This document shows positions 24,343 through 32,236 of a stretch of 44,876 nucleotides of DNA, piece after piece. Numbering within the stretch: the first letter of the stretch is position 1; every line of letters starts with the position of its first letter. The translations under genes and the position numbers were made by a program. The notes under the pieces are model-generated. The model was not told the origin of the DNA, searched no databases, and was given only the letters and a program-made list of their open reading frames with translations. Source of the stretch: an uncultured Collinsella sp. (GTDB taxonomy: Bacteria; Actinomycetota; Coriobacteriia; Coriobacteriales; Coriobacteriaceae); the NCBI GenBank assembly GCA_900541045.1, contig UQID01000020.1, forward strand, positions 1 through 44,876. The letters run 5' to 3'.

Positions 24343-24915
24343 TTAGTTGAGCTTAAGGGCCTTCTGGATGGGCAGGTAGAGTGCGCCGACCAGGATGGCG
24401 TTAAAGACGGCGGTCATGGCGACGACGGGCAGCATAGCAGCGGCGAGCTCGCTCACCACGCCGAGCATGGCCATCTTGATGACCATGAAGATGACGCCCG
24501 AGACAAAGGTGGTCACGAAGGTTGCGACGATGGCGACGGCAGGCTTAACCTGACCGTCCTTGGCAGCAGCGTTGACAATAACGGCCATGAGCATGGCGGC
24601 GATGCCCTCGGCGGCAAAATCGACGAACGGCGAGGTGGTGGTGATCTGGATCACGGCGGCCGAGATCAAGCCGATAACGAGCGCCTGACCGATGTTGGGG
24701 CGAACGACCAGGATGGTGAGGCAGAAGGCCGAGATAATGAACTCGGGGCTGATCATACCGCCCGAGATGCCGGAGATAGCCTTGCCGACGGTGAAGTTGA
24801 GGATGAAGCCAGCGGCAAGCAGGATGGCGAGCAAGACGAGGGCACGGACGTCGAGTTTGCCGCGGTCGGCGGTCTGGACGGTGCGGGGCTGGGCGGTGGT
24901 GGTGTTCTGAGACAT
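24343..24915 (-). CDS. trpP: ECF-type S component, TrpP-like tryptophan transporter
   Basis: A 190-residue membrane protein with about six segments. The pattern GKAISGISGGMISPEFIISA, VVRPNIGQALVIGLISAAV, then a small hydrophilic turn ITTTSPFVDFAAEG, resembles my recollection of Bacillus TrpP. The leader RNA independently identifies the substrate: an upstream peptide with three consecutive Trp codons and a terminator controls this gene. ATG 24915 follows AAAGGA; the upstream open frame overlaps the attenuator and is not coding. The product would bind tryptophan and associate with the EcfA-EcfT module encoded just downstream. Confidence 0.85.
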   Translation of the reverse strand: MSQNTTTAQPRTVQTADRGKLDVRALVLLAILLAAGFILNFTVGKAISGISGGMISPEFIISAFCLTILVVRPNIGQALVIGLISAAVIQITTTSPFVDFAAEGIAAMLMAVIVNAAAKDGQVKPAVAIVATFVTTFVSGVIFMVIKMAMLGVVSELAAAMLPVVAMTAVFNAILVGALYLPIQKALKLN

Positions 24916-24994
24916 GGTGAAAATCCTTTCGGAGGGGAAGTGCAAGAGAAGAAAGCGGAGGCGCGCGATGCGAATGCGATCGGGCTCGAGATAG

Positions 24995-25025
24995 AAAAAG
25001 GCCCCCGGTCGAAACCGGAGGCCTT
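24995..25025 (-). terminator. Attenuator terminator of the trpP leader
   Basis: On the minus strand AAGGCCTCCGGT pairs with ACCGGGGGCCTT (12 bp, one G-U) around TTCG, followed by TTTTT. It lies 36 nt after the leader-peptide stop and 80 nt before the trpP ATG. TCGACCG in its loop and 3' arm is the exact complement of CGGTCGA near the end of the leader reading frame, the presumed antiterminator pairing. Confidence 0.9.
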
Positions 25026-25061
25026 CCAATCACCTAGAGCGCAAAAACAGGTGTGAGGGAC

Positions 25062-25130
25062 TCACCGTCGACCGATCGTATTCGCATCACGCCACCACCA
25101 GTTGTTGAGAGACTTCATCGTGTTCTTCAT
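25062..25130 (-). CDS. Trp-rich leader peptide (trpP attenuator)
   Basis: A 22-codon frame, ATG 25130 to TGA 25062, with AAAGGAG 8 nt upstream. It encodes MKNTMKSLNN, then three Trp (residues 11-13), then RDANTIGRR. A ribosome stalled at the TGG TGG TGG codons leaves CGGTCGA (25075-25069) free to pair with TCGACCG in the terminator; a ribosome reaching the stop codon would cover it. This is the logic of classical Trp attenuation, applied to a transporter gene rather than a biosynthetic operon. Confidence 0.88.
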   Translation of the reverse strand: MKNTMKSLNNWWWRDANTIGRR

Positions 25131-25188
25131 GTCGGTGGCTCCTTTCGTGATGCCGTGGCGCGGTCGCACCTAGTTGCTGTTGCGCTGC

Positions 25189-25220
25189 ACTATAGCACAG
25201 CGAAGTGTGTGCAGGGAATC
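25189..25220 (-). promoter_or_regulatory. Promoter of the trpP leader transcript
   Basis: On the minus strand TTCCCT, 18 nt, TATAGT (25194-25189), about 55 nt before the leader ATG. An AATCTTTT/AAAAGATT palindrome lies immediately upstream (about 25220-25240). Confidence 0.5.
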
Positions 25221-25321
25221 TTTTTTGAAAAGATTTCGGCGACGTTTCCCGCCGGTCGAATGGGCGGCCGGACGGGCGGGCGACCTTGGCCTTCCCGCCC
25301 GCGCCTTAAGGTGAGGGGTTC

Positions 25322-27124
25322 TTAGGCCTTCTTGCGACGATAGAGCACGAAGCCGCAGACACCGATGATGACGACGGCGCCAACGGCCATGGCGGCCATG
25401 TTGTTGCCCTCGGACTTCTCCTCGGTGGCCTCTTCCTTCTCGACCTCGGGCTCGGCTACGTCCTCATCGGAGAGGGCCTCGTCGGCGTAGGTGATGGACT
25501 TGACCAGGCAGTCGTTGTCGGCATCGTAGTCGCTCGGGACGAACTCCTCGGAGAAATCCTCCTCCTTGAGGTAGTCGCGCATCTCCTCGAGCATGGCCTT
25601 GCACTTGAGGTAGGTGTTTTTGGTGGCAGCCTTGCCGGCCTTGTTGGCTAGGGCGGTGCGGGCTTCGGTGTCCTCGGCGGCCTGCATGGCCTCGTCGACG
25701 GTCAGGTTCTGCTCGATGAGTTCCTTCTGCAGCGCATCGAGGTAGGCGCGGACGCCGGAAGCGCAGTGGTCGCGGTTCTCATAGGCGAGCGTGTTGATGT
25801 CCATGAGGACGTAGTTGATGGAGTTCTTGGGCTCCTCGTTGTTCACGACGTCTTCCTCTTCGCAGTGATCGAAGGAGACATCCTGATCGCTAAAGTAGGG
25901 GCTGACCTCGGTGAGCAGTGCGGAGTAGAGGGGGATAGCGACGGAGAACTCGGCGTTGGAGAGCATCTCCCACTGGATGGTCGCGATCTCGGGATCCATG
26001 CCGTGACGGATCTGGAAGGTGTGGATCTCGGTGTTGCGGTTGGAGCCGATGGCATAGGCGCCGTCGGTGTTGGCGTTGAGGCCGGCGACATTTTCGCCGC
26101 GAGCGGCGAAGGAACGGATCATTTCAAAGGTGTTCCAGTCGGACTTGCCGGGCTGGAAGAACAGCGGCTGCATCTCGTGGACCAGAGCGCCGGTCGTGGC
26201 GCGAGCGTCTTCTCGCTCGTCCTTGACGATCTCGTAGTCGGTGCCTTCAGCCAGCGGGGCCATGAAGTAATCGCGACCCTGGATATAGCGCGACCACTGG
26301 TGCATACCGGCCTCGCCAATCTCCTCGCCGTAGGTCTTGGCGACGTCGAACTTGCCGTCGGTGTACTCGGCAAAGCCCTTCTCCTTAGGCATAGACTCGA
26401 CACCCTCGGAATGGAGACAGTTCTCGGTGTCATCGAGGTCGACGTTATAGGTGAGGTTGCCGATGTTGGGGTTGAGCGAGGCGATGTCATCGGCGAGCTT
26501 CATGGCAATCCACTGATGGCCGGAAAGCGCGGCGAACAGCCAGGTCTCGGTGCTGTCGGCGATGATGATCTGGTCGTTGGAGCAGACGCCCTGCTCGTCG
26601 ATCAGGCTGCCGATGAGCTCGACGCCCTCGCGGGCCGTGGCGCTCTCGCCCAGGATGACGCTGGCATAGCTGTACTCGCCAATGCCGGTCTCCTCGGTGA
26701 TGGGGTCGGCTTCTTCGGCCTTCTCGTTATAGGAGGTGCTCAACGTGGCAGAGCAGGAAACGCCCTTCTCGTTGATGCCAGCCTCGGAATATGCGTCGTA
26801 GCGATCTTCCCACTGCGAGGGGTTGTCGCGAACGAAGGTGTAGCGGTAGGTTGCGCCCTTGGACTTGTACTCAAAACCGGACTCGACCGAGGTGTACTTG
26901 TTGCCGTCCTTGTGTGCGGGCTCAATGCCAAAGTGCTTGACATAGCGCGGACCGAAGTCCTCGGAACGGCCGTAGTACGTGTTGCCGTCTGCCGTGAGCT
27001 TGCTGCCCATGTAGATCTGGGTGCAGGCGAGCGCCGAAGTCGGCATGGCCATGATGGCCGCTGCTCCAAACGCAAGGCCGCAGCCGAGCTTTTTGAGCGT
27101 GTTGACAGGATGAGTAAACCTCAT
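25322..27124 (-). CDS. C69-family dipeptidase, membrane-anchored
   Basis: A 600-residue secreted N-terminal-nucleophile peptidase. The signal peptide ends ...MPTSALA, exposing Cys34 (CTQIYMGSKLTADG), the catalytic residue of family C69/U34 dipeptidases. YYGRSEDFGPRYVKHF and NEKGVSCSATLSTS are further family segments. The C-terminal ~110 residues are Glu/Asp-rich, then a membrane helix (MAAMAVGAVVIIGVCGFVLY) and RRKK anchor it in the membrane. ATG 27124 follows GGGAGG; the extra upstream codons have no ribosome site. It would cleave dipeptides outside the cell, fitting a peptide-scavenging gut lifestyle. Confidence 0.9.
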   Translation of the reverse strand: MRFTHPVNTLKKLGCGLAFGAAAIMAMPTSALACTQIYMGSKLTADGNTYYGRSEDFGPRYVKHFGIEPAHKDGNKYTSVESGFEYKSKGATYRYTFVRDNPSQWEDRYDAYSEAGINEKGVSCSATLSTSYNEKAEEADPITEETGIGEYSYASVILGESATAREGVELIGSLIDEQGVCSNDQIIIADSTETWLFAALSGHQWIAMKLADDIASLNPNIGNLTYNVDLDDTENCLHSEGVESMPKEKGFAEYTDGKFDVAKTYGEEIGEAGMHQWSRYIQGRDYFMAPLAEGTDYEIVKDEREDARATTGALVHEMQPLFFQPGKSDWNTFEMIRSFAARGENVAGLNANTDGAYAIGSNRNTEIHTFQIRHGMDPEIATIQWEMLSNAEFSVAIPLYSALLTEVSPYFSDQDVSFDHCEEEDVVNNEEPKNSINYVLMDINTLAYENRDHCASGVRAYLDALQKELIEQNLTVDEAMQAAEDTEARTALANKAGKAATKNTYLKCKAMLEEMRDYLKEEDFSEEFVPSDYDADNDCLVKSITYADEALSDEDVAEPEVEKEEATEEKSEGNNMAAMAVGAVVIIGVCGFVLYRRKKA

Positions 27125-27184
27125 AATCCCTCCCAACCGTTGAAACCCCGCGGAACCGTGCAGGATTTCAGCTAATAAATACAT

Positions 27185-27330
27185 CTATTAGCCTATAGGA
27201 AGTCTCAATAGTATTCATCTATTTCGATGAAATACTCGATGAGCGTCCTAAAATATGCGATGAGCGGACAAGAATACTCATTATCTAGCTTTAGTTAAAT
27301 AAAGACGCCCTGCAATTACTGTACCTGAAT
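27185..27330. promoter_or_regulatory. AT-rich upstream region with GATGA-centred repeats
   Basis: The gap 27125-27432 is much more AT-rich than its surroundings. It contains TATTTCGATGAAATA (inverted repeat TATTTC/GAAATA), ACTCGATGAGCG (CTC/GAG around the same GAT) and CGATGAGCGG, spaced about 20 nt apart, and GAATACTCATTAT. These look like repeated binding sites for one regulator upstream of the C69 gene. No gene is seen in the gap. Confidence 0.4.
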
Positions 27331-27355
27331 AAAGCGCCTTGCACGGGGCACAAAG

Positions 27356-27396
27356 AAAAATCCCCCGCTGTCGTGCAAATGCATAAACAACAGGGG
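27356..27396 (-). terminator. Terminator of the lipid kinase / small protein operon
   Basis: On the minus strand CCCCTGT pairs with ACAGCGGGG (one bulge) around an 18-nt loop, followed by GATTTTTC. Confidence 0.7.
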
Positions 27397-27432
27397 AGAC
27401 GATAATTGGATGAATATCATACCAATGTGGAA

Positions 27433-27525
27433 TTACTTCTTCCGGCGGTGGATCACGTTAATCGCATAGCCGACGAGCATGGCCAGAACAATGACGATAA
27501 AGCCGAGCAGGGGATTGTCGTTCAT
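27433..27525 (-). CDS. 30-residue single-pass membrane miniprotein
   Basis: ATG 27525 to TAA 27433. The product is a short polar start (MNDNPLLG), one hydrophobic helix (FIVIVLAMLVGYAINVI) and a basic tail HRRKK. AGGAGG sits 5 nt before the ATG and overlaps the stop codon of the lipid kinase gene (TAGGAGG), so translation is coupled. Strong ribosome site, coupling and membrane topology argue that it is real despite its size. A partner or anchor role with the lipid kinase is inferred from position only. Confidence 0.7.
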   Translation of the reverse strand: MNDNPLLGFIVIVLAMLVGYAINVIHRRKK

Positions 27526-27534
27526 GGGGTCCTC

Positions 27535-28452
27535 CTATTTTCCGAGCGGGGAGAATTCGTCGACGATGAGGTCGAGGCATTGCGGAAGCGCGCGGGCTCC
27601 AAAGACGCCCGAGTTGCTGGAGATGATCTCGCCATCGAACTGCATGCCCAGCGACGGCGTGCAGGTGATTTTGGCTTCCTTGGTCTGGATGATCTTGAAC
27701 TGCGGACGGCCGAGCACCTTGCCGGCGGGGTCGAGCGCGGCGGTGATCACAGTGGGCAGGAGCTGGACGGTTTTTACGGGCTCGATGACCGCGATGTCGA
27801 CCATGCCGTCGTTCATGCGGCAGTCGGGGAACAGGTTGATGTCGTTTTGAATGACCGAGGTGTTGCCGGCCATGCAGCAGATGCCATCGAGCTCCTCGAC
27901 AATGCCGTCATGCTCAATCGTAAAGTGCGCCACCGTGGGGTTGGGTGTGGCGAGCGCCGACAGGAAATAGGCGATTTCGCCGATGTCGTTTTTGGTGGGG
28001 GCGGCCTTCATCATGATCTCGGCGTCGAAGCCCGAGCCGGCGATGATGATAAAGCCGTGGCGCTTCTCGTTGCCGTTCTCGTCGAGCCAAAAGAGCTCGC
28101 CCATGTCCGCCTTGACGGTACGGCCGACGCGGCAGGCCTTGGCGAGCGCCGCGGCCTCGGGGGCGTTGCCAATGTTGTTGAAGAACAGGCAGGCCGTGCC
28201 GGAGGGGAAGACGAGCGTGGGGACGCCGCATCCGCGCATTTGGTCGAGCACGTTGGAGACGGTGCCGTCGCCGCCCGAAATCACCACGCGATCAAACTCG
28301 CGCACGTCTGCCACGGCGTTCTCGGGTTCCATGCCATCGCCGATAAAACGCATCACGACCTCGTCGCCGCCCTGCGCGAGGGCGTGCGTGAACGCGTAGA
28401 TTTCATCTGAGCTGGGGCCCGATGCCGGGTTGTGGATGATAAGGCAGCGCAT
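27535..28452 (-). CDS. Diacylglycerol/lipid kinase family protein
   Basis: A 305-residue DAGK-catalytic-domain protein. The N-terminal CLIIHNPASGPSS and nucleotide loop VVISGGDGTVSNVL are diagnostic; IAGSGFDAEIM and the C-terminal MQFDGEII (QxDGE) complete the family pattern. Such enzymes phosphorylate diacylglycerol or related lipids at the inner membrane face. ATG 28452 lies in a short gap divergent from rnd. A small membrane protein gene follows with its ribosome site overlapping this stop codon. Confidence 0.9.
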   Translation of the reverse strand: MRCLIIHNPASGPSSDEIYAFTHALAQGGDEVVMRFIGDGMEPENAVADVREFDRVVISGGDGTVSNVLDQMRGCGVPTLVFPSGTACLFFNNIGNAPEAAALAKACRVGRTVKADMGELFWLDENGNEKRHGFIIIAGSGFDAEIMMKAAPTKNDIGEIAYFLSALATPNPTVAHFTIEHDGIVEELDGICCMAGNTSVIQNDINLFPDCRMNDGMVDIAVIEPVKTVQLLPTVITAALDPAGKVLGRPQFKIIQTKEAKITCTPSLGMQFDGEIISSNSGVFGARALPQCLDLIVDEFSPLGK

Positions 28453-28550
28453 ACTTACGTTCCCGTTCTGTGACTAACCGAGTATAGTTGTAGGGCAATG
28501 CCGATATCCTACCCGTGTTTTTCGGGCCTAACCTTATTCGATGGGTTGAT

Positions 28551-29684
28551 ATGTACATTTCCACACATCAGGCTCTACTCGACTTTTGCCAGCGCGCCCG
28601 TGAGTTCGACGCGATTGCCGTCGATACCGAGTTTTTGCGCGAGCGCACGTTCCATCCGCGCCTGTGCTTGGTTCAGATTGCCACCCCTGCCGAGAGCGTG
28701 GCGGTCGACCCTCTGGTGATCGACGACCTGTCGCCGCTGGCCGAGCTTATGGCCGACGAGAGCGTGACCAAGGTCTTCCACGCGTGCTCGCAGGATATGG
28801 AGGTCATGCTCCATACCGTGGGCGTGCTGCCGCGTCCCATTTTTGACACGCAGGTGGCCGCCGCCTTTTTGGGCGAGCGCCAGCAGATTTCCTACGGCGC
28901 GCTCGTGCAGACGTTTTGCGGCGTCTCGTTGCCCAAGACCGAGTCGCTGACCGATTGGTCGCGCCGCCCGCTGACCGACAAACAGATCGAGTACGCGATC
29001 GATGACGTCAAGTACCTGATCGTCGCCTATACCGAGATGATGAGCCGCCTGCGTGAGCTGGGCCGCGTGGACTGGGTGCTCGACGAGTTGCGTCCGCTGG
29101 CCGACGAGTCACACTACCGCGCCGACCGCCATGAGGCATTCCGCAAGGTCAAGCGCATCAACTCCTGCAGCCGCCATCAGCTGGGCATTGCGCGTGAGCT
29201 TGCAGCCTGGCGCGAGGACCGCGCTGAGCGGCGCAACATCCCGCGCAAGTGGGTCATGTCCGACGATACGCTGCTGGCGCTCGTCAAGCGCAATCCTGTG
29301 CGCGTTGAGGAGTTCCGCAGCATCCGCGGCACCGATCAGCTGGGTGAGCGCGACGTGGACGGCGCACTCATGGCCATTAAGCGCGGTGCGAGCTGCCCGC
29401 ACGATCGCCTGCCGCTCATGGTGCGCGGGCACCGTCAGATTTCGCCGGAGTTGGAGAGCGTGACGGACCTGATGTATGCGCTCATTCGCCTGGTTGCCGA
29501 GCGCTCGGGCGTGGCGACCTCGGTCATTGCCTCGCGCGATGACCTGGCCGACTATATTGAGCATCCCGAGCAGAGCCCCCTGCGCGAAGGCTGGCGCTTT
29601 GAGCTCGTGGGCTCGCGCCTGGACGATTTGCTCTCGGGCAATATGGGGTTGACGGTGAAGGACGGCAAAATTGAATTGCTATAG
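28551..29684 (+). CDS. rnd: Ribonuclease D
   Basis: A 377-residue DEDD-family 3'-5' exoribonuclease that trims tRNA and other stable RNA precursors. Exo motifs are visible: I FDAIAVDTEFLRE (Asp, Glu), II VFHACSQDMEVM (Asp), III EYAIDDVKYL (Tyr, Asp). A C-terminal HRDC-like region includes RKVKRINSCSRHQLGIARELAAWR. ATG 28551 (MYISTHQALLDF) is preferred; the 12 earlier codons would add an unrelated segment. The ribosome site is weak. The stop is followed by a family 1 structured element in sense orientation. Confidence 0.92.
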   Translation: MYISTHQALLDFCQRAREFDAIAVDTEFLRERTFHPRLCLVQIATPAESVAVDPLVIDDLSPLAELMADESVTKVFHACSQDMEVMLHTVGVLPRPIFDTQVAAAFLGERQQISYGALVQTFCGVSLPKTESLTDWSRRPLTDKQIEYAIDDVKYLIVAYTEMMSRLRELGRVDWVLDELRPLADESHYRADRHEAFRKVKRINSCSRHQLGIARELAAWREDRAERRNIPRKWVMSDDTLLALVKRNPVRVEEFRSIRGTDQLGERDVDGALMAIKRGASCPHDRLPLMVRGHRQISPELESVTDLMYALIRLVAERSGVATSVIASRDDLADYIEHPEQSPLREGWRFELVGSRLDDLLSGNMGLTVKDGKIELL

Positions 29685-29691
29685 GTATATA

Positions 29692-29840
29692 GTTACGCGG
29701 TTTTACCAAACCGCGTAACAGCTCGACGCTGCAAACGGCCGAGAGCGGCAATCTGACGTTCAATCGTCGCTCGCGTACCAAAGTACGCGTCGCTTCTCTT
29801 TCACGTCACCTTGCTCGCTCTCGGCCGTTTTCGCTGACAT
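29692..29840 (+). ncRNA. Structured 3'-UTR element, family 1, copy B (after rnd)
   Basis: Starts 7 nt after the rnd stop with a 12-bp hairpin (29692-29703 with 29708-29719) identical in sequence to that of copy A. The long hairpin has outer arms 29734-29747 with 29816-29829, a TGACGT/ACGTCA stem and an apical stem CGCGTAC/GTACGCG (29772-29789). The inner strands TTCAATCGTCGCT and GTCGCTTCTCTTTC are the conserved core. Compared with copy A, the arm differs on both sides by compensatory changes. The rest of the 29685-29922 gap holds TAGAAT (about 29891), a likely -10 for the next gene. Confidence 0.78.
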
Positions 29841-29922
29841 TGCCAAAACATCGATGTTGATTTGCTGGTCAGTCGAATGGGTAGAATGCCTCCAACGTGT
29901 AACTCGATTCGGAGGAATTCGC

Positions 29923-30627
29923 ATGCCTTATTACTATGGATACGGCTTTGGCATTGACCCGCTGTACCTGCTGGTTGTTCTTGTCTGCACGGTGCTTGGC
30001 CTTGCCGCGCAGAGCTATATCAACTCGACGTACAAGACGTGGTCTAAGGTGCGCTCGGACGGCGATACGGGTGCCACGGTTGCTCGCCGCATGCTCAATG
30101 CCAACGGTTGTAGCGCCGTGGGCATCAAGGGCGTTGCCGGCGAGCTCACCGATCATTACAACCCGCAGGACAACAACCTGTATCTGTCGGATGCCAACCG
30201 TTCGGGCGGGTCGGTCGCAAGCGTTGCCGTCGCCTGCCACGAGGCGGGCCATGCCGCCCAGCGTCAAAGTGGTTATGCCATGATGAAGGTGCGCACCGCC
30301 CTGGTCCCGGTCGTCAACTTTACCCAGAACACCTGGACCATCGTGCTGCTCTTGGGCCTGTTTATGAACATTGCCGGGCTCACGACCCTCGCGTTGATCT
30401 TCTTCTCGTTTAGCGTGCTGTTCCAGTTGGTTACGCTGCCGGTCGAGATCGATGCCAGTCGCCGCGCCGTGGCGTATATCGAGCAGTCGGGCATGAGTTC
30501 CAAGCAGGTCAACGGTGCCAAGAAGGTGCTGACGGCAGCCGCGCTCACCTACGTGGCGGCGGCGCTCACCTCGATCGTTCAGCTGCTCTACCTGATGGCT
30601 CGCTACAACAGAAACTCCAACCGATAA
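29923..30627 (+). CDS. Membrane zinc metallopeptidase (YugP family)
   Basis: A 234-residue membrane protein of the neutral zinc metallopeptidase family 2 (Bacillus YugP). The zinc site is VAVACHEAGHAAQ. Hydrophobic segments lie at the N-terminus (LYLLVVLVCTVLGLAAQSY) and in the C-terminal half (IVLLLGLFMNIAGLTTLALI and others). YNPQDNNLYLSDANRSG is the conserved segment before the His motif. ATG 29923 follows GGAGG by 7 nt. The substrate is unknown in any member I know of. Confidence 0.9.
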   Translation: MPYYYGYGFGIDPLYLLVVLVCTVLGLAAQSYINSTYKTWSKVRSDGDTGATVARRMLNANGCSAVGIKGVAGELTDHYNPQDNNLYLSDANRSGGSVASVAVACHEAGHAAQRQSGYAMMKVRTALVPVVNFTQNTWTIVLLLGLFMNIAGLTTLALIFFSFSVLFQLVTLPVEIDASRRAVAYIEQSGMSSKQVNGAKKVLTAAALTYVAAALTSIVQLLYLMARYNRNSNR

Positions 30628-30643
30628 CAAATTGGCTTGACAG

Positions 30644-30681
30644 GCGCCGCGGAGATTTGTGTCCCCGCGGCGCTGTACTAT
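30644..30681 (+). promoter_or_regulatory. Hairpin followed by TACTAT upstream of xseA
   Basis: GCGCCGCGG / CCGCGGCGC stem (30644-30673), then TACTAT (30676-30681), about 60 nt before the xseA start. Confidence 0.45.
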
Positions 30682-30742
30682 GTGTTGGACTTGAATTTGC
30701 GCAGGGCCGGAGCCTCTGTGCGCGATAACGAAAGGAGGCTGC

Positions 30743-32194
30743 GTGGCAGGCTGGAACCTAACCGGCAATACCGTTTCCGCCGAGTTCGACGGATCGGACG
30801 AGCAGGAGCGCAAAGAGCTCAGCGTGAGCCAAGCGGTGGAGATCGCCGCCGGCGCGCTCGATGCCATTCCGCAGCTGAGCGTTTTGGGTGAGGTCACGGG
30901 TTTTCGTGGTCCCAATGCCCGAAGCGGCCACTGCTACTTCCAAATCAAGGACGACTCGGCGGCCGTCGACTGCATCATTTGGAAGGGCGCCTATCTCAAG
31001 CGCACCTTCGACTTGCGCGACGGCATGCAGGTAAGCTTTAAGGGCGGTTTCAATCTCTACAAGCCTACGGGTCGCATGAGCTTCGTCGCCCGCTCGTTTT
31101 CGCTGGCGGGGGAGGGTCTGCTGCGTCAACAAGTGGCGCAACTGGCCGAAAAGCTGCGTCGCGAGGGCCTGATGGACGAAGCGCGCAAACGCCGCATTCC
31201 GGTGTTTTGCTCGCGTGTGGCGGTCGTCACCTCGCTTTCGGGTGCCGTAATCGACGACGTTAAGCGCACATTGCGCCGTCGCAACCCGCTCGTCGAGCTT
31301 GTCTGCGTGGGCGCAAAGGTCCAGGGCGAGGGCGCGCCGGCAGAGCTTATTGAAGGCTTGCGCCGCGCCGCTGCCATTACGCCGGCGCTCGATTGCATTT
31401 TGCTCGTGCGTGGCGGCGGTTCCTTCGAGGACCTCATGACCTTTAACGACGAGGAGCTTGCCCGTGCGGTGGCAGCCTGTCCCGTGCCCGTGGTGACGGG
31501 CATTGGGCATGAGCCCGATACCTCGATCTGCGACATGGTGAGCGACCGTCGCGCTTCCACGCCCACGGCGGCGGCCGAATCGGTGGCGCCGGCCATGACG
31601 GAGTTGGCCGACGTGCTCGAGACGCGCCATCAGCGTCTGGGCGCCGCGATGGCTTCGATGATCGGGTCGGATCAGGTTGATCTGGAAATGCTCGACCAGC
31701 GCGGTCGTCGTGCTTGGGACACCTATACGGCTCGTCTGGGCGACGCGCTCGATGCAGCCGCGTGCCGCCCGTGCCTCAACGACCCAACGTTTGTGGTCGA
31801 GCGTCGCGAGTCCGAGCTTGCCCTGACGGCCGATCGTCTGTCCGGCGCCATAACGCGTTCGGTCGGGACATTCCGCTCCAACTTTGAGCGCCTGCCCGAG
31901 CGTCTGGCTGCAAGCACCTCGGGGCTCGATGGCAAGCGCCATACGCTCACGCTTGCGAGTTCCCGTCTGGAGCATCAGGGGCGTACGATGCTCAGCAAAC
32001 CCGCGTCCGACTTGGGCCGTGCAGCGGCTTCGCTCGATGCCCTGTCGCCGCTCAAGGTGCTTGCCCGCGGTTACTCCATCGCGTACAGCGATGACGGTGT
32101 GGCTACGAGCGCCAAGACCTTTAAGCCCGGCGATGCCATTCGCGTGCGCATGGCAGACGGCAACGTGGCGGCAACGGTCGATACGGTCGAGTAA
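30743..32194 (+). CDS. xseA: Exodeoxyribonuclease VII large subunit
   Basis: A 483-residue subunit of the ssDNA exonuclease. The N-terminal OB fold (LSVLGEVTGFRGPNARSGH, CYFQIKDDSAAVDCIIWKGA) precedes the catalytic domain (VAVVTSLSGAVIDDVKRTL, ILLVRGGGSFEDLMTFNDE, VVTGIGHEPDTSICDMVSD) and a C-terminal coiled coil ending LARGYSIAYSDDG. The start is GTG 30743 with AAAGGAGG 5 nt upstream. xseB follows after 42 nt, as in most genomes; the two form one operon. Confidence 0.95.
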   Translation: MAGWNLTGNTVSAEFDGSDEQERKELSVSQAVEIAAGALDAIPQLSVLGEVTGFRGPNARSGHCYFQIKDDSAAVDCIIWKGAYLKRTFDLRDGMQVSFKGGFNLYKPTGRMSFVARSFSLAGEGLLRQQVAQLAEKLRREGLMDEARKRRIPVFCSRVAVVTSLSGAVIDDVKRTLRRRNPLVELVCVGAKVQGEGAPAELIEGLRRAAAITPALDCILLVRGGGSFEDLMTFNDEELARAVAACPVPVVTGIGHEPDTSICDMVSDRRASTPTAAAESVAPAMTELADVLETRHQRLGAAMASMIGSDQVDLEMLDQRGRRAWDTYTARLGDALDAAACRPCLNDPTFVVERRESELALTADRLSGAITRSVGTFRSNFERLPERLAASTSGLDGKRHTLTLASSRLEHQGRTMLSKPASDLGRAAASLDALSPLKVLARGYSIAYSDDGVATSAKTFKPGDAIRVRMADGNVAATVDTVE

Positions 32195-32236
32195 GCCGCA
32201 TTTCATAGCGATAAACCTTTAGGAAAGGAAACAGAT

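Noticed and set aside
24304..25056. Plus-strand Asp/Gly-rich frame across trpP and its leader
   Set aside because: Antisense to the S component and attenuator; composition typical of an antisense artefact.
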